Shown here: positions 1 through 5,751 of the stretch, in pieces
How the letters are laid out: the number at the start of each line of letters is the position of its first letter
How positions within the stretch are numbered: position 1 is the stretch's first letter
Origin: an uncultured Lachnospiraceae bacterium
Lineage (GTDB): Bacteria; Bacillota; Clostridia; Lachnospirales; Lachnospiraceae
DNA length: 7,516 bases
Assembly (NCBI GenBank): GCA_947594335.1
Contig: CANQEC010000112.1
Span: 1-7,516, forward strand
Direction: 5' to 3'
The notes under the pieces: model-generated
Seen by the model: only the letters and a program-made list of their open reading frames with translations
Databases searched by the model: none
Told to the model about the DNA's origin: nothing
Position numbers and translations under genes: made by a program

Positions 1-842
1 TGGTGGAGGAAGGCATCGTGGACGGCTGGGACGATCCGCGTCTTGTGACGATCGCCGCCCTGCGCCGCCGCGGCTTTACGCCGGAATCCATTCAGAAGTT
101 CGTCGAGCTCTGCGGCGTGAGCAAGAGCAACAGCTCCGTGGACTACGCGATGCTGGAGTACTGTATCCGCGAGGATCTGAAAATGAAGCGTCCGCGTCTG
201 ATGGCGGTGCTCGATCCGGTGAAGCTGATCATCGACAATTATCCGGAAGGACAGATCGAATATCTGGACATTGAGATGAACCTTGAGAATCCGGAACTCG
301 GCATGAGGAAGGTGCCGTTTGGCCGTGAGCTCTACATCGACCGTGAGGATTTCATGGAAAATCCGCCGAAAAAATACTTCCGTCTGTTCCCGGGCAACGA
401 GGTGCGCCTGATGGGAGCGTACTTTGTGAAGTGCGTCAGTTTTGAGAAGGATGAGGACGGAAAGGTCACCGAGATCCACTGCACCTACGATCCGGAGACG
501 AAGTGCGGCACAGGCTTTACGGGCCGCAAGGTAAAAGGCACGATCCACTGGGTGGCTGCCGCGACGGCTGTGACCGCCGAGGTTCGGCTCTATGAGAATA
601 TTGTTGACGAGGAGAAGGGCGTTTACAATGAGGATGGCTCTCTGAACCTGAATCCGAATTCTCTGACGATTTTGAAGAACTGCCCGATGGAGCCGGCTCT
701 TGCCGACGCCGTCCCGTATGACAGCTTCCAGTTCGTGCGTCAGGGTTTCTTCTGCGTGGATTCCAAAGATTTTACGCCGGGCGCCCCGGTATTTAACCGC
801 GTTGTGTCGCTGAAAAGCTCGTTTAAGCTGCCGAAGGCGTAA
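1..842 (+). CDS. glnS: Glutaminyl-tRNA synthetase, C-terminal part (partial at 5' end)
   Basis: Cytoplasmic class I aminoacyl-tRNA synthetase that joins glutamine to tRNA-Gln. The frame is open from the window edge (first complete codon at base 3); 279 residues are visible and the true start lies upstream. The fragment opens with the GlnRS-type segment WDDPR followed by ALRRRGFTPESI, which in this family comes just after the KMSKS-like loop, so the Rossmann half and the HIGH and KMSKS motifs are outside the window. The conserved block CIREDL...PRLMAVLDPVKLII is next, then the two beta-barrel anticodon-binding domains (about residue 95 to the end), including GRKVKGTIHWV, EVRLYENI and FQFVRQGFFCVDS, and the family's usual ending with PVFNRVVSLK. 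The match to E. coli GlnRS, recalled from memory, is continuous to the C-terminus, so the 3' end is intact. I see no convincing intrinsic terminator directly after the TAA. GltX/GluRS is excluded by the beta-barrel C-terminus. Confidence 0.96.
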   Translation, partial: VEEGIVDGWDDPRLVTIAALRRRGFTPESIQKFVELCGVSKSNSSVDYAMLEYCIREDLKMKRPRLMAVLDPVKLIIDNYPEGQIEYLDIEMNLENPELGMRKVPFGRELYIDREDFMENPPKKYFRLFPGNEVRLMGAYFVKCVSFEKDEDGKVTEIHCTYDPETKCGTGFTGRKVKGTIHWVAAATAVTAEVRLYENIVDEEKGVYNEDGSLNLNPNSLTILKNCPMEPALADAVPYDSFQFVRQGFFCVDSKDFTPGAPVFNRVVSLKSSFKLPKA

Positions 843-869
843 CGCTGCTCTTTTGCCGCCGGTGGTTTG

Positions 870-929
870 CTGTGCAGGCCCGTGTGTGAACAGCATGGTC
901 TTGGCCGCCGCGATCCGTGTCCTAGCCGG
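870..929 (+). repeat. Intergenic palindromic repeat, copy R1 (degenerate)
   Basis: Bases 870-896 match 934-960 at 25 of 27 positions, a direct repeat with a 64-base offset. This is the left end of the two-hairpin repeat described for the better copies at 3627, 5570 and 6586. The right part (897-929) has decayed: the outer-stem partner and the GGAGG/CCTCCT hairpin are not recognisable. It lies between glnS and the mocR-type gene, in the same direction as both. It is either an older copy or a partial tandem duplication. Confidence 0.6.
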
Positions 930-933
930 CCTG

Positions 934-1003
934 CTGCGCAGGCCCGTGTGTGACCAGCATGCGGGCCGCGCGCGGGCAGGGGGAAAACCGCCTCCTGCCC
1001 GAT
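934..1003 (+). repeat. Intergenic palindromic repeat, copy R2
   Basis: Hairpin 1 is shortened: outer stem GGCCCG (941-946) with CGGGCC (962-967), the inner stem lost. Hairpin 2 is intact and fully paired: CGGGCAGGGGG (973-983) with CCTCCTGCCCG (991-1001), one G-T wobble, 7-base loop AAAACCG. The lower stem here is CGGGC/GCCCG where other copies have CGAGC/GCTCG, so both sides changed together. The copy ends seven bases before the Shine-Dalgarno sequence of the mocR-type gene. Confidence 0.8.
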
Positions 1004-1013
1004 TCATGGGAGG
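991..1013 (+). promoter_or_regulatory. Possible Shine-Dalgarno masking helix for the mocR-type gene
   Basis: The ribosome binding site of the gene starting at 1020 is GGGAGG (1008-1013), six bases before the ATG. The CCTCCTG arm of repeat copy R2 (991-997) can pair either with its own GGGGG-containing arm (hairpin 2) or with this site: five Watson-Crick pairs CCTCC/GGAGG plus two G-T wobbles around a 9-base loop. The pairing is seen in the sequence; a regulatory role is inference, and the internal hairpin 2 is clearly the more stable fold. Confidence 0.3.
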
Positions 1014-1019
1014 AATCAT

Positions 1020-2414
1020 ATGAGCGATCTTACGATCAGTCTGGATCCCGCGTCTGCGGTTCCGCTGTACGAACAGATTTATCAGCATATAAAAAAAGAG
1101 ATCCAGAACGGCGGACTGCCTTTTGGGAAGAAGCTGCCCTCCACGAGAAATCTGGCAGACTATCTGCAGGTATCCCGTACAACGGCGGACATGGCATACA
1201 GCCAGCTTGTCTCGGAGGGCTATATCGAGGCGGTACCCTGCAGAGGGTATTTTGTCTGCGAACTTGAAGGACTGTACTGCCCCGGCCCGGAAAAGGAAAA
1301 AAGAAAGCCTCCAAAAGAGCGGGAGGAACGGCAGTACCGGTACGATTTTTCTCCGAGCGGCGTGGATCTGAACAGCTTTCCGCACGGCGCATGGAGAAAG
1401 CTTTCAAAAAACATACTGATGGATGACAACAAAAAATTTTTTCAGCTGGGAGATCCGCAGGGAGAGTACGAGCTGCGCTGCACGATCGCGGATTATCTGC
1501 ATCAGGCGCGCGGTGTTCTGGCTGAGCCGGAGCAGATCGTTGTAGGGGCAGGGAATGATTTCCTGCTTCTTCTGTTATGCAGCATGTTCGGAACCGGGCA
1601 GACCATCGCGATGGAAAGTCCCACCTACCGCAAAGCGTATGATCTTCTGAGAAACCTGTCGAATGAGATCCGCGTGGTGAAGATGGATGAATCCGGGATG
1701 CGCATTGACAGCCTCGAAGCATCGGGGGCGGATATCGCGTACGTCATGCCGTCTCATCAGTTTCCGCTCGGAATCGTCATGCCGGTTGGCCGCCGCATGC
1801 AGCTGCTCGAGTGGGCGGCGAAGTCGGAGAGACGGTTCATTATAGAGGATGATTACGACAGCGAGTTCCGCTACCGGGGAAAGCCGATCCCGGCGCTGCA
1901 GGGATTCGACCGGGAAGGAAAGGTAATCTATATAGGAACCTTTTCCAAGTCGATCGCGCCGGCGATCCGCGTCAGCTATCTTGTCCTGCCCGAGCGCCTG
2001 ATGGAGCTTTACCGCCAAAGGGGAAGGATGATCTCAAGTACGGTGTCGCGCGTTGATCAGCTTCTGATCGCCGGATTCCTGGACGGGGGATATTACGAGA
2101 GGCACCTGAACAAAATGAGAGCGGTCTATAAAAGCCGCCATGACGTGCTGCTGGAGAAGCTGCGCAGGTTTCATGAGATCTGCCGGATAAGCGGGGAGAA
2201 CGCGGGAGTTCATATTCTGCTGACGTTTGAAAACGGGATGACAGAGCAGGAGGCAATTGACCGGGCCGCCGGAGAAGATGTGCATGTGTACGGACTTTCC
2301 CGCTATTATATCGGCGAGGTCCGGCAGAGCCGCACAGTCATACTCGGGTACGCGAACGTGCCCGAGCGGGAGATCTGCGCCGCGGCCGGGCGTCTTGAAA
2401 AAGCGTGGCTCTGA
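1020..2414 (+). CDS. MocR/GabR-type transcriptional regulator (GntR HTH fused to aminotransferase-like domain)
   Basis: A 464-residue DNA-binding regulator of the MocR subfamily of GntR proteins; the length is typical. Residues about 10-80 are the winged helix-turn-helix (PLYEQIYQHIKKEI, KLPSTRNLADYLQVSRTT, GYIEAVPCRGYFV). A basic linker follows (about 85-107, rich in K, E and R), then a fold-type I aminotransferase domain from about 110. Its PLP site is complete: Asp277 and Tyr279 in IIEDDYDSEFRY, and the Schiff-base lysine Lys310 in GTFSKSIAPAIR, with the same spacing as in GabR (Asp279, Lys312). It should therefore bind PLP and act as a sensor rather than a free transaminase. The start is set by GGGAGG six bases upstream. 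MocR genes often lie divergent to a target; here both neighbours are on the same strand, so the regulon cannot be read from context. The small gene at 2482 could be cotranscribed. The effector is unknown, so no symbol is given. Confidence 0.93.
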   Translation: MSDLTISLDPASAVPLYEQIYQHIKKEIQNGGLPFGKKLPSTRNLADYLQVSRTTADMAYSQLVSEGYIEAVPCRGYFVCELEGLYCPGPEKEKRKPPKEREERQYRYDFSPSGVDLNSFPHGAWRKLSKNILMDDNKKFFQLGDPQGEYELRCTIADYLHQARGVLAEPEQIVVGAGNDFLLLLLCSMFGTGQTIAMESPTYRKAYDLLRNLSNEIRVVKMDESGMRIDSLEASGADIAYVMPSHQFPLGIVMPVGRRMQLLEWAAKSERRFIIEDDYDSEFRYRGKPIPALQGFDREGKVIYIGTFSKSIAPAIRVSYLVLPERLMELYRQRGRMISSTVSRVDQLLIAGFLDGGYYERHLNKMRAVYKSRHDVLLEKLRRFHEICRISGENAGVHILLTFENGMTEQEAIDRAAGEDVHVYGLSRYYIGEVRQSRTVILGYANVPEREICAAAGRLEKAWL

Positions 2415-2481
2415 ATTTAAACTTGACGTATGAAAAAGATTTTCGTGGAGAAACTGGGAATATATGAAGGAGGTTCGGAGG

Positions 2482-2742
2482 ATGAATTATAAAAAGGAAT
2501 ATCTGGAAACATTTTTGAAGAACCAGAGTCAGCTTTTCGATGAGCCTGTGGCGGCAAACATTGAGGAGGCGGATGAGTTTCTGGATGAATGCATGGCCGT
2601 GGTGCTTGACAATATGAAGCAGGTCAAAAATTATTTTAAAGAAAACGGTACGGATACGTCCGGGATGACTGAGGACGACCTGAGAAGCGAGGCGGAGGTA
2701 TTCGAGCTTCCGGATGGGAAATTTCTGATCGTGGAAGGATGA
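2482..2742 (+). CDS. Small acidic conserved-looking protein of unknown function
   Basis: An 86-residue protein, acidic and predicted soluble, with no signal peptide or membrane segment. The start at 2482 is chosen because AAGGAGG (2467-2473) lies eight bases before it; an in-frame ATG at 2464 falls upstream of that ribosome binding site and is unlikely. Residues about 1-57 should be mostly helical (MNYKKEYLETFLKNQ, ANIEEADEFLDECMAVVLDNMKQVKNYF). The C-terminus ends in a short strand-like tail, EVFELPDGKFLIVEG. The coding look (strong ribosome binding site, codon use like its neighbours) is good. It begins 67 bases after the mocR-type gene and is followed by an intrinsic terminator at 2810-2846, so the two may form one transcript. 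I do not recognise the family. Proximity to spoVAC does not by itself imply a sporulation role, because the terminator separates them. Confidence 0.8.
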   Translation: MNYKKEYLETFLKNQSQLFDEPVAANIEEADEFLDECMAVVLDNMKQVKNYFKENGTDTSGMTEDDLRSEAEVFELPDGKFLIVEG

Positions 2743-2809
2743 GCTAATCCGTGCGGAGTGGTTTCAGCCCCGGCGTCCAGTTGTTTCGGGTCCGGTGCGG
2801 ATGGCCGGG

Positions 2810-2846
2810 CAGACGGTGCAGATCTGCACGCTGACGTCTGGTTTTT
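2810..2846 (+). terminator. Intrinsic terminator between the small gene and spoVAC
   Basis: CAGACG (2810-2815) pairs with CGTCTG (2835-2840). Inside it GTGCA (2816-2820) pairs with TGCAC (2825-2829) around GATC, leaving a one-sided bulge GCTGA; the run GTTTTT (2841-2846) follows. Bases 2816-2829 are a perfect 14-base palindrome, which this hairpin explains. It probably ends the mocR/small-gene transcript. Because spoVAC starts only 43 bases later, it could instead act as an attenuator. Confidence 0.7.
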
Positions 2847-2888
2847 GCGGCGGGAATGTTCAGTTCAGAGAAAGAAGGGATATGAAAT

Positions 2889-3356
2889 ATGGCGGATATT
2901 GCCAAACAGAAAAAACAGAAGGAATATCAGGATTATGTAAAACAGGTGACGCCGACGCACAGCCTGTTCCTGAACATGTGCAAAGCGTTTGTGACGGGAG
3001 GAGCGTTCTGCGTCATCGGGCAGTTTATCCTGAATTTCTGTGAGGGGGCCGGACTCGACAAAGAAACCTCAGGAAGCTGGTGCTCTCTGCTTCTGGTGCT
3101 TCTGTCCGTGCTGCTCACAGGCTTTGGCCTGTACGCCAGACTTGCGAAGTTTGGCGGAGCGGGGACGCTGGTTCCGATCACCGGGTTTGCCAATTCCGTG
3201 GCGGCCCCGGCCATTGAGTACAAGAAGGAGGGGCAGGTATTCGGGATCGGCTGCAAAATCTTCACGATCGCGGGGCCCGTGATCCTGTACGGCGTATTTA
3301 CAAGCTGGCTGCTTGGAGTCGGATACTGGATCCTGAAGGAAACCGGAGTTTTGTGA
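2889..3356 (+). CDS. spoVAC: Stage V sporulation protein AC
   Basis: A 155-residue membrane protein of the SpoVAC/SpoVAEB family. In Bacillus, SpoVA proteins move dipicolinic acid across the inner spore membrane, and SpoVAC has been reported to behave as a mechanosensitive channel. Seen here: a basic N-terminus (KQKKQKEYQDYVKQ), then CKAFVTGGAFCVIGQ leading into the first membrane segment (about 33-51), a second (about 64-83, ending LLTGFGLYARLAKFGGAG), the family signature VPITGFANSVAAPAIEYKKEG (95-115), and a last segment (about 124-148). It aligns along its whole length with B. subtilis SpoVAC as I recall it; SpoVAEB is the close alternative. The start follows AAGGGA at 2875-2880 with an 8-base spacer. 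Unusually, no spoVAD or spoVAE follows: the next 534 bases are non-coding. I see no sigma-G-type promoter between the terminator and the gene, and no clear terminator after it. Confidence 0.93.
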   Translation: MADIAKQKKQKEYQDYVKQVTPTHSLFLNMCKAFVTGGAFCVIGQFILNFCEGAGLDKETSGSWCSLLLVLLSVLLTGFGLYARLAKFGGAGTLVPITGFANSVAAPAIEYKKEGQVFGIGCKIFTIAGPVILYGVFTSWLLGVGYWILKETGVL

Positions 3357-3451
3357 CCGCGCGAAGAATCCGGAAAAAAGAAAGTTTTTGTCTGTGCAAT
3401 AATAAACGCAGATGAAAAACCGGTGCAGGAATGGAAATCCGGAATTACCGG

Positions 3452-3479
3452 TTGACATTTGAGAAATATGTGATAGGAT
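3452..3479 (+). promoter_or_regulatory. Strong sigma-A-type promoter with extended -10
   Basis: A perfect -35 box TTGACA (3452-3457), a 16-base spacer, and TAGGAT (3474-3479) preceded by the extended -10 dinucleotide TG (3471-3472). Transcription would start near 3486. The -35 box overlaps the right arm of an inverted repeat, AACCGG (3418-3423) with CCGGTT (3448-3453), a possible operator. No reading frame starts within 400 bases downstream, so this promoter drives either a small RNA or a long leader for the gene at 3891. Confidence 0.65.
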
Positions 3480-3485
3480 AAATTC

Positions 3486-3625
3486 ATAAACATTTACAGC
3501 CAGACACGCATTAGGCTGACAGACGATTGGATATCAGGTGGATTGTCAGGGGCGTAGTGCGTCGTGATGGGATTAAAAACACTGGGCTCAGGACAATTGA
3601 TTCAGGGGCACAGTGTTTATTTTTA
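3486..3625 (+). ncRNA. Candidate small RNA or attenuated leader of about 140 nt
   Basis: The interval runs from the predicted start of the 3452-3479 promoter to the T-tract of the hairpin at 3577-3618. It has no ribosome binding site followed by a plausible frame. Internal pairings seen: CAGCC (3497-3501) with GGCTG (3514-3518), ACGCA (3506-3510) with TGCGT (3558-3562), and ATTGTC (3542-3547) with GACAAT (3592-3597). The last would compete with the terminator's loop. The octamer TCAGGGGC occurs twice (3546-3553 and 3602-3609). I could not match it to a riboswitch class I know. The function is unknown; the call rests only on promoter plus terminator. Confidence 0.4.
3577..3625 (+). terminator. 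Intrinsic terminator or attenuator hairpin
   Basis: AAACACTG (3577-3584) pairs with CAGTGTTT (3611-3618). After a G-A mismatch, GCTC (3586-3589) pairs with GGGC (3606-3609, one wobble), leaving a 16-base loop; ATTTTTAT (3619-3626, overlapping the stem end) supplies the U-tract. The A-run before the left arm would allow weak termination from the other strand too. Repeat copy R3 starts at once after it. Confidence 0.55.
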
Positions 3626-3626
3626 T

Positions 3627-3708
3627 GCGCAGGCCCGTGTAAGGAGAATTGCTGCTGGCGCAGCACACGGGCCGCGCGGCGAGCAGGAGGAAAAGCGCCT
3701 CCTACTCG
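3627..3708 (+). repeat. Intergenic palindromic repeat, copy R3 (full length)
   Basis: Complete two-hairpin architecture. Hairpin 1: outer stem GGCCCGTGT (3632-3640) with ACACGGGCC (3665-3673), nine perfect pairs; a 10-base one-sided bulge AAGGAGAATT (3641-3650); inner stem GCTGC (3651-3655) with GCAGC (3660-3664), loop TGGC. Hairpin 2: CGAGCAGGAGG (3680-3690) with CCTCCTACTCG (3698-3708), one C-A mismatch, 7-base loop. The AGGAGG and CCTCCT arms equal a Shine-Dalgarno and an anti-Shine-Dalgarno sequence. It starts right after the T-tract at 3619-3626. Confidence 0.85.
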
Positions 3709-3718
3709 ATCGCAGGCT

Positions 3719-3832
3719 ATCCCCTGTGCGATTTTGCTGTGCTTTCTGAAGGTCACGTCAGTTTGATGCGGGGTTGGAACCGCGTAGAGTATCCCAACAG
3801 AGACCTGAACGCTGCTGAGATCTTCAGGGGAT
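3719..3832 (+). promoter_or_regulatory. Foldable leader segment upstream of the Cys-rich gene
   Basis: Nested pairings: CTGAAGGTC (3746-3754) with GATCTTCAG (3819-3827), nine pairs including one G-T; inside it CGTCAG (3756-3761) with CTGAACG (3805-3811, one bulged A); then GTTGG with CCAAC around 3773-3798. A competing closure, ATCCCCTG (3719-3726) with CAGGGGAT (3825-3832), overlaps the first helix by three bases, so the two cannot form together. No good coding frame is seen across 3711-3876. This is only a structural suggestion; helices of this size can arise by chance. Confidence 0.3.
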
Positions 3833-3890
3833 GGTTCCCGACAGCCGGAGAATGAAAAATCAAACATACAAAGTCTGGAGGTAAATGTTT

Positions 3891-4268
3891 ATGAAGAAAC
3901 TGAATTATGAATCTCTTAGCTGTGAAATTTCTGTAGCAGAGAACTATACATTGCTTTCCTGCGGCGCCTGTACATACGGGAGAGACACAGTCGCCTATGC
4001 GGTAGAGCGGTTCTTTCCCCGCTGCGCGAGCCTGTGCAGAGAGTGTACCTGGAAGAGCTGGAAGGCCCGCGTCGCAAAGGGAAGAGCAAAGAAAAAGCAG
4101 TTCTTTCAGTATATCGTTCCGGCGGTGCTGATGGAGCTTCCGGGGAACTGGGTGAGGATCAGCGGCGATATCGATGCGGTCGGCGTCAACGTGAAAAGAG
4201 TGGAACTGCTCCGGGAACATCCGTGGCTTGTGGATGATCCCGGAGACAGATGCCGGATGGCGGGCTGA
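3891..4268 (+). CDS. Small basic cysteine-rich protein of unknown function
   Basis: 125 residues from the chosen start. GGAGG at 3877-3881 sits nine bases before ATG 3891 but only three before the alternative in-frame ATG 3885, so 3891 is preferred. The protein has seven cysteines (11, 24, 27, 45, 49, 52, 121). They include a CxxC pair (24-27) and a CxxxCxxC cluster (45-52, sequence CASLCREC), followed by a strongly basic stretch (WKSWKARVAKGRAKKKQ, about 54-70), then a mixed hydrophobic part. The spacing suggests metal or Fe-S binding, possibly with nucleic-acid contact through the basic patch, but this is inference. CxxxCxxC is also the radical SAM spacing, yet the protein is far too short for that fold. 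It is separated from spoVAC by a leader of up to 400 bases with its own promoter. Its end is convergent with the DUF4317 gene. I do not recognise the family; the coding call rests on the ribosome binding site, length and codon pattern. Confidence 0.65.
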   Translation: MKKLNYESLSCEISVAENYTLLSCGACTYGRDTVAYAVERFFPRCASLCRECTWKSWKARVAKGRAKKKQFFQYIVPAVLMELPGNWVRISGDIDAVGVNVKRVELLREHPWLVDDPGDRCRMAG

Positions 4269-4288
4269 GGCCCGTCATCCGGCATCTG
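4247..4288. terminator. Shared 19-bp hairpin at convergent gene ends
   Basis: Bases 4247-4265 pair with 4270-4288 (19 pairs, one G-T wobble) around the loop TGAG. The stop codon of the + gene (4266-4268) lies in the loop and that of the - gene (4275-4277) lies in the right arm. Neither side has a T-tract, so it may work as a bidirectional transcript-end or decay-barrier structure rather than a classical terminator. Confidence 0.6.
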
Positions 4289-5474
4289 CAGTCTGCGCCG
4301 GCGCGGAAGCCGGTTCTTCCGTTTGCGGGAGCATTTCCTCCGATTCCGGGACGGCCCGCACCGGGATCCCGTTCAGTTCCACAGAACCGTCTGCCGGGAT
4401 CAGAAAATAGGGCCGTCCGTCTATAATGCGCGTTTCGATCAGGTCGGCGCTTTCCGGTTTTGCCGTGATCACGATGTCCGAAGTTTTAATCTCGAATCTG
4501 CGCGTGCTTGTAATATTTGATACGAAAAGCTCCGCGCGGGAATCTCCGGCGGTTTCCTCAAAATTTGCATCGAAATTTTCCAGCGTCTCGTCGGTGGCGC
4601 CGCTCTCATAGAGCAGTTTTTTGACATCGAGCGCGTCCAGTACCGGCGGTTCGGGATCGTCCTTGCGCTCCTCGAGCAGGCCGTTCAGCGCCTCGTGAAT
4701 GTTTTTGACAGTCTCAAAAGTACATTCATCCTGGAACGTGTCAGCCACAAGCGTGTTGAAGGTCTCCCGCTGCGTGGAAGCGAGGAGCGGGAGCGTGCAG
4801 CCAAGAAGCTGTTCGGCAAAAACTTCTTTTGGCTCGTTCGGATTTTTGGAGAAAAACAGGGCGCTGTGTATGTCAGAATTTCTGTCCGTGAATGCCGGGA
4901 ACAAAAAGCCGGTGACCGGAACCTCGACAAACCAGTCGCGCGTGCGCTCAGTGATCGTGTTTGCCGTCTCATCGTAGCAGAGTCCCGGCTTTGTGAGCTT
5001 TACGGGACAGATGCTGCAGAGCAGGAATTCGTAGACATCCTCGGAGGCGTCGAAAAGCTCCAGCCCGTCTTTCGCGCGTCTTGGAATATCATAGGCGGAG
5101 TGGATCAGGACTATGTAATAGTTTTCCGGATATGGAAAATATTCGATCACCTTGTCAAAAAATTCGTCGATCAGTTCCTGATCCGTCAGGCGGCTGTTTT
5201 TCAGCCGCAGCAGAAATTCCTGCGCGCCGCCTTCCTTTTCCTGTTCCATCGGAAATTCCAGATTCATGAGAGTTTTCCCGATGGAACCGGAGAGGGTCTT
5301 TTTAAAGATCTCAAAATATTTGAACATTTCTTCCTCAGGCAGGGCGGGGAACGCCTCTTTTATCTTAGCTTTTTTGTTTTTTTCTCCGTCGACATAGCAT
5401 CCGCAGATGCGCGTGACAGGACAGCGCTCCGTCGTAAAAAGCCGCCTGATTTCGGAAATTTCTTTTTTATTCAT
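4275..5474 (-). CDS. DUF4317 family protein
   Basis: 399 residues, predicted cytoplasmic, no signal peptide or membrane segment. The N-terminus, MNKKEISEIRRLF then CPVTRICGCYVDGEKNKK (18-35), is the signature I associate with DUF4317, a family of unknown function widespread in Lachnospiraceae and related Firmicutes. Other visible blocks are the PYPENYYIVLIHSAYDIPR segment (114-132), FLLCSICPVKLTKPGLCYD (150-168) with several cysteines, WFVEVPVTGFLFPAFTDRNSD (181-201), and a C-terminal domain ending near IDGRPYFLIPADGSVELNGIPV (351-372). The last 25 or so residues are a low-complexity E/P/A/T tail. The start is fixed by AAAGGAG (5483-5489 on this strand) with an 8-base spacer. It lies downstream of the TraX-family gene on the same strand, with a 277-base gap containing repeat copy R4, and ends convergent with the Cys-rich gene. 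I see no clear promoter in the gap. Family assignment is firm; biochemical role is unknown. Confidence 0.9.
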   Translation of the reverse strand: MNKKEISEIRRLFTTERCPVTRICGCYVDGEKNKKAKIKEAFPALPEEEMFKYFEIFKKTLSGSIGKTLMNLEFPMEQEKEGGAQEFLLRLKNSRLTDQELIDEFFDKVIEYFPYPENYYIVLIHSAYDIPRRAKDGLELFDASEDVYEFLLCSICPVKLTKPGLCYDETANTITERTRDWFVEVPVTGFLFPAFTDRNSDIHSALFFSKNPNEPKEVFAEQLLGCTLPLLASTQRETFNTLVADTFQDECTFETVKNIHEALNGLLEERKDDPEPPVLDALDVKKLLYESGATDETLENFDANFEETAGDSRAELFVSNITSTRRFEIKTSDIVITAKPESADLIETRIIDGRPYFLIPADGSVELNGIPVRAVPESEEMLPQTEEPASAPAQTADAG

Positions 5475-5569
5475 TGGGAATACTCCTTTCTTATTTGAGA
5501 ATGTATCATTTAGCGCGGAAGGTCCCGCCCCTTTTCTGGCGGTTTTCCCGCATTTTTTCCTATTCGACC

Positions 5570-5652
5570 CGAGCAGGGGGCAGCTTTTCCTCCAGCTCGC
5601 CGTGCGGCCCGGGTGCTGCGTCAGCAGCTAATTTACTTACACAGGCCTGTGC
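5570..5652 (-). repeat. Intergenic palindromic repeat, copy R4 (full length)
   Basis: Read on the minus strand, hairpin 1 has outer arms 5647-5639 and 5614-5606 (eight of nine pairs, one T-G wobble), a 10-base one-sided bulge AAGTAAATTA (5638-5629), and inner stem GCTGC/GCAGC (5628-5624 with 5619-5615) with a 4-base loop. Hairpin 2 pairs 5599-5589 with 5580-5570 (CGAGCTGGAGG with CCCCCTGCTCG, two mismatches). It lies about 95 bases upstream of the DUF4317 start, and GGTTTTTCAT directly precedes it on the same strand. Confidence 0.82.
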
Positions 5653-5667
5653 ATGAAAAACCGCGCA

Positions 5668-5691
5668 GAAACAAAACATCTCCGAAGGAGA
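5668..5691 (-). terminator. Weak candidate terminator downstream of the TraX-family gene
   Basis: On the minus strand TCTCC (5691-5687) pairs with GGAGA (5683-5679) around TTC, followed by the T-rich run TGTTTTGTTT. A longer alternative pairs ACACCTCCG (5716-5708) with CGGAGATGT (5684-5676), one wobble, and excludes the short hairpin. Another T6 run sits at 5724-5719 behind a 4-bp stem. Which of these, if any, ends the transcript cannot be decided here. Confidence 0.35.
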
Positions 5692-5751
5692 CTTAAAAAT
5701 GTCTGATCGGAGGTGTTTAAAAAATCAGGGTGTTTGTCCTGGAAGCGCACA

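Noticed and set aside
870..1003. CRISPR array, because of direct repeats about 64 bases apart
   Set aside because: Only two units, imperfect and palindromic, with the same family found singly elsewhere and no cas genes.
2423..2451. TTGACG as a -35 box upstream of the small gene
   Set aside because: No -10-like hexamer occurs 16-18 bases downstream.
2464..2481. Upstream in-frame ATG for the small gene at 2482
   Set aside because: It lies before the AAGGAGG at 2467-2473, which is correctly spaced for 2482.
2847..2888. Sigma-G promoter for spoVAC
   Set aside because: GAATG at 2854 has no CATnnTA-like partner at a usable distance, and any start site would fall at or after the ribosome binding site.
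3649..3855. 68-residue frame in the leader of the Cys-rich gene
   Set aside because: It starts inside repeat copy R3, has no proper ribosome binding site, and has an Arg-rich composition typical of a GC-rich non-coding frame.
4695..5498. 267-residue open frame on the + strand
   Set aside because: It is fully antisense to the DUF4317 gene, has no ribosome binding site, and its product resembles no protein; the opposite strand carries the recognisable family.
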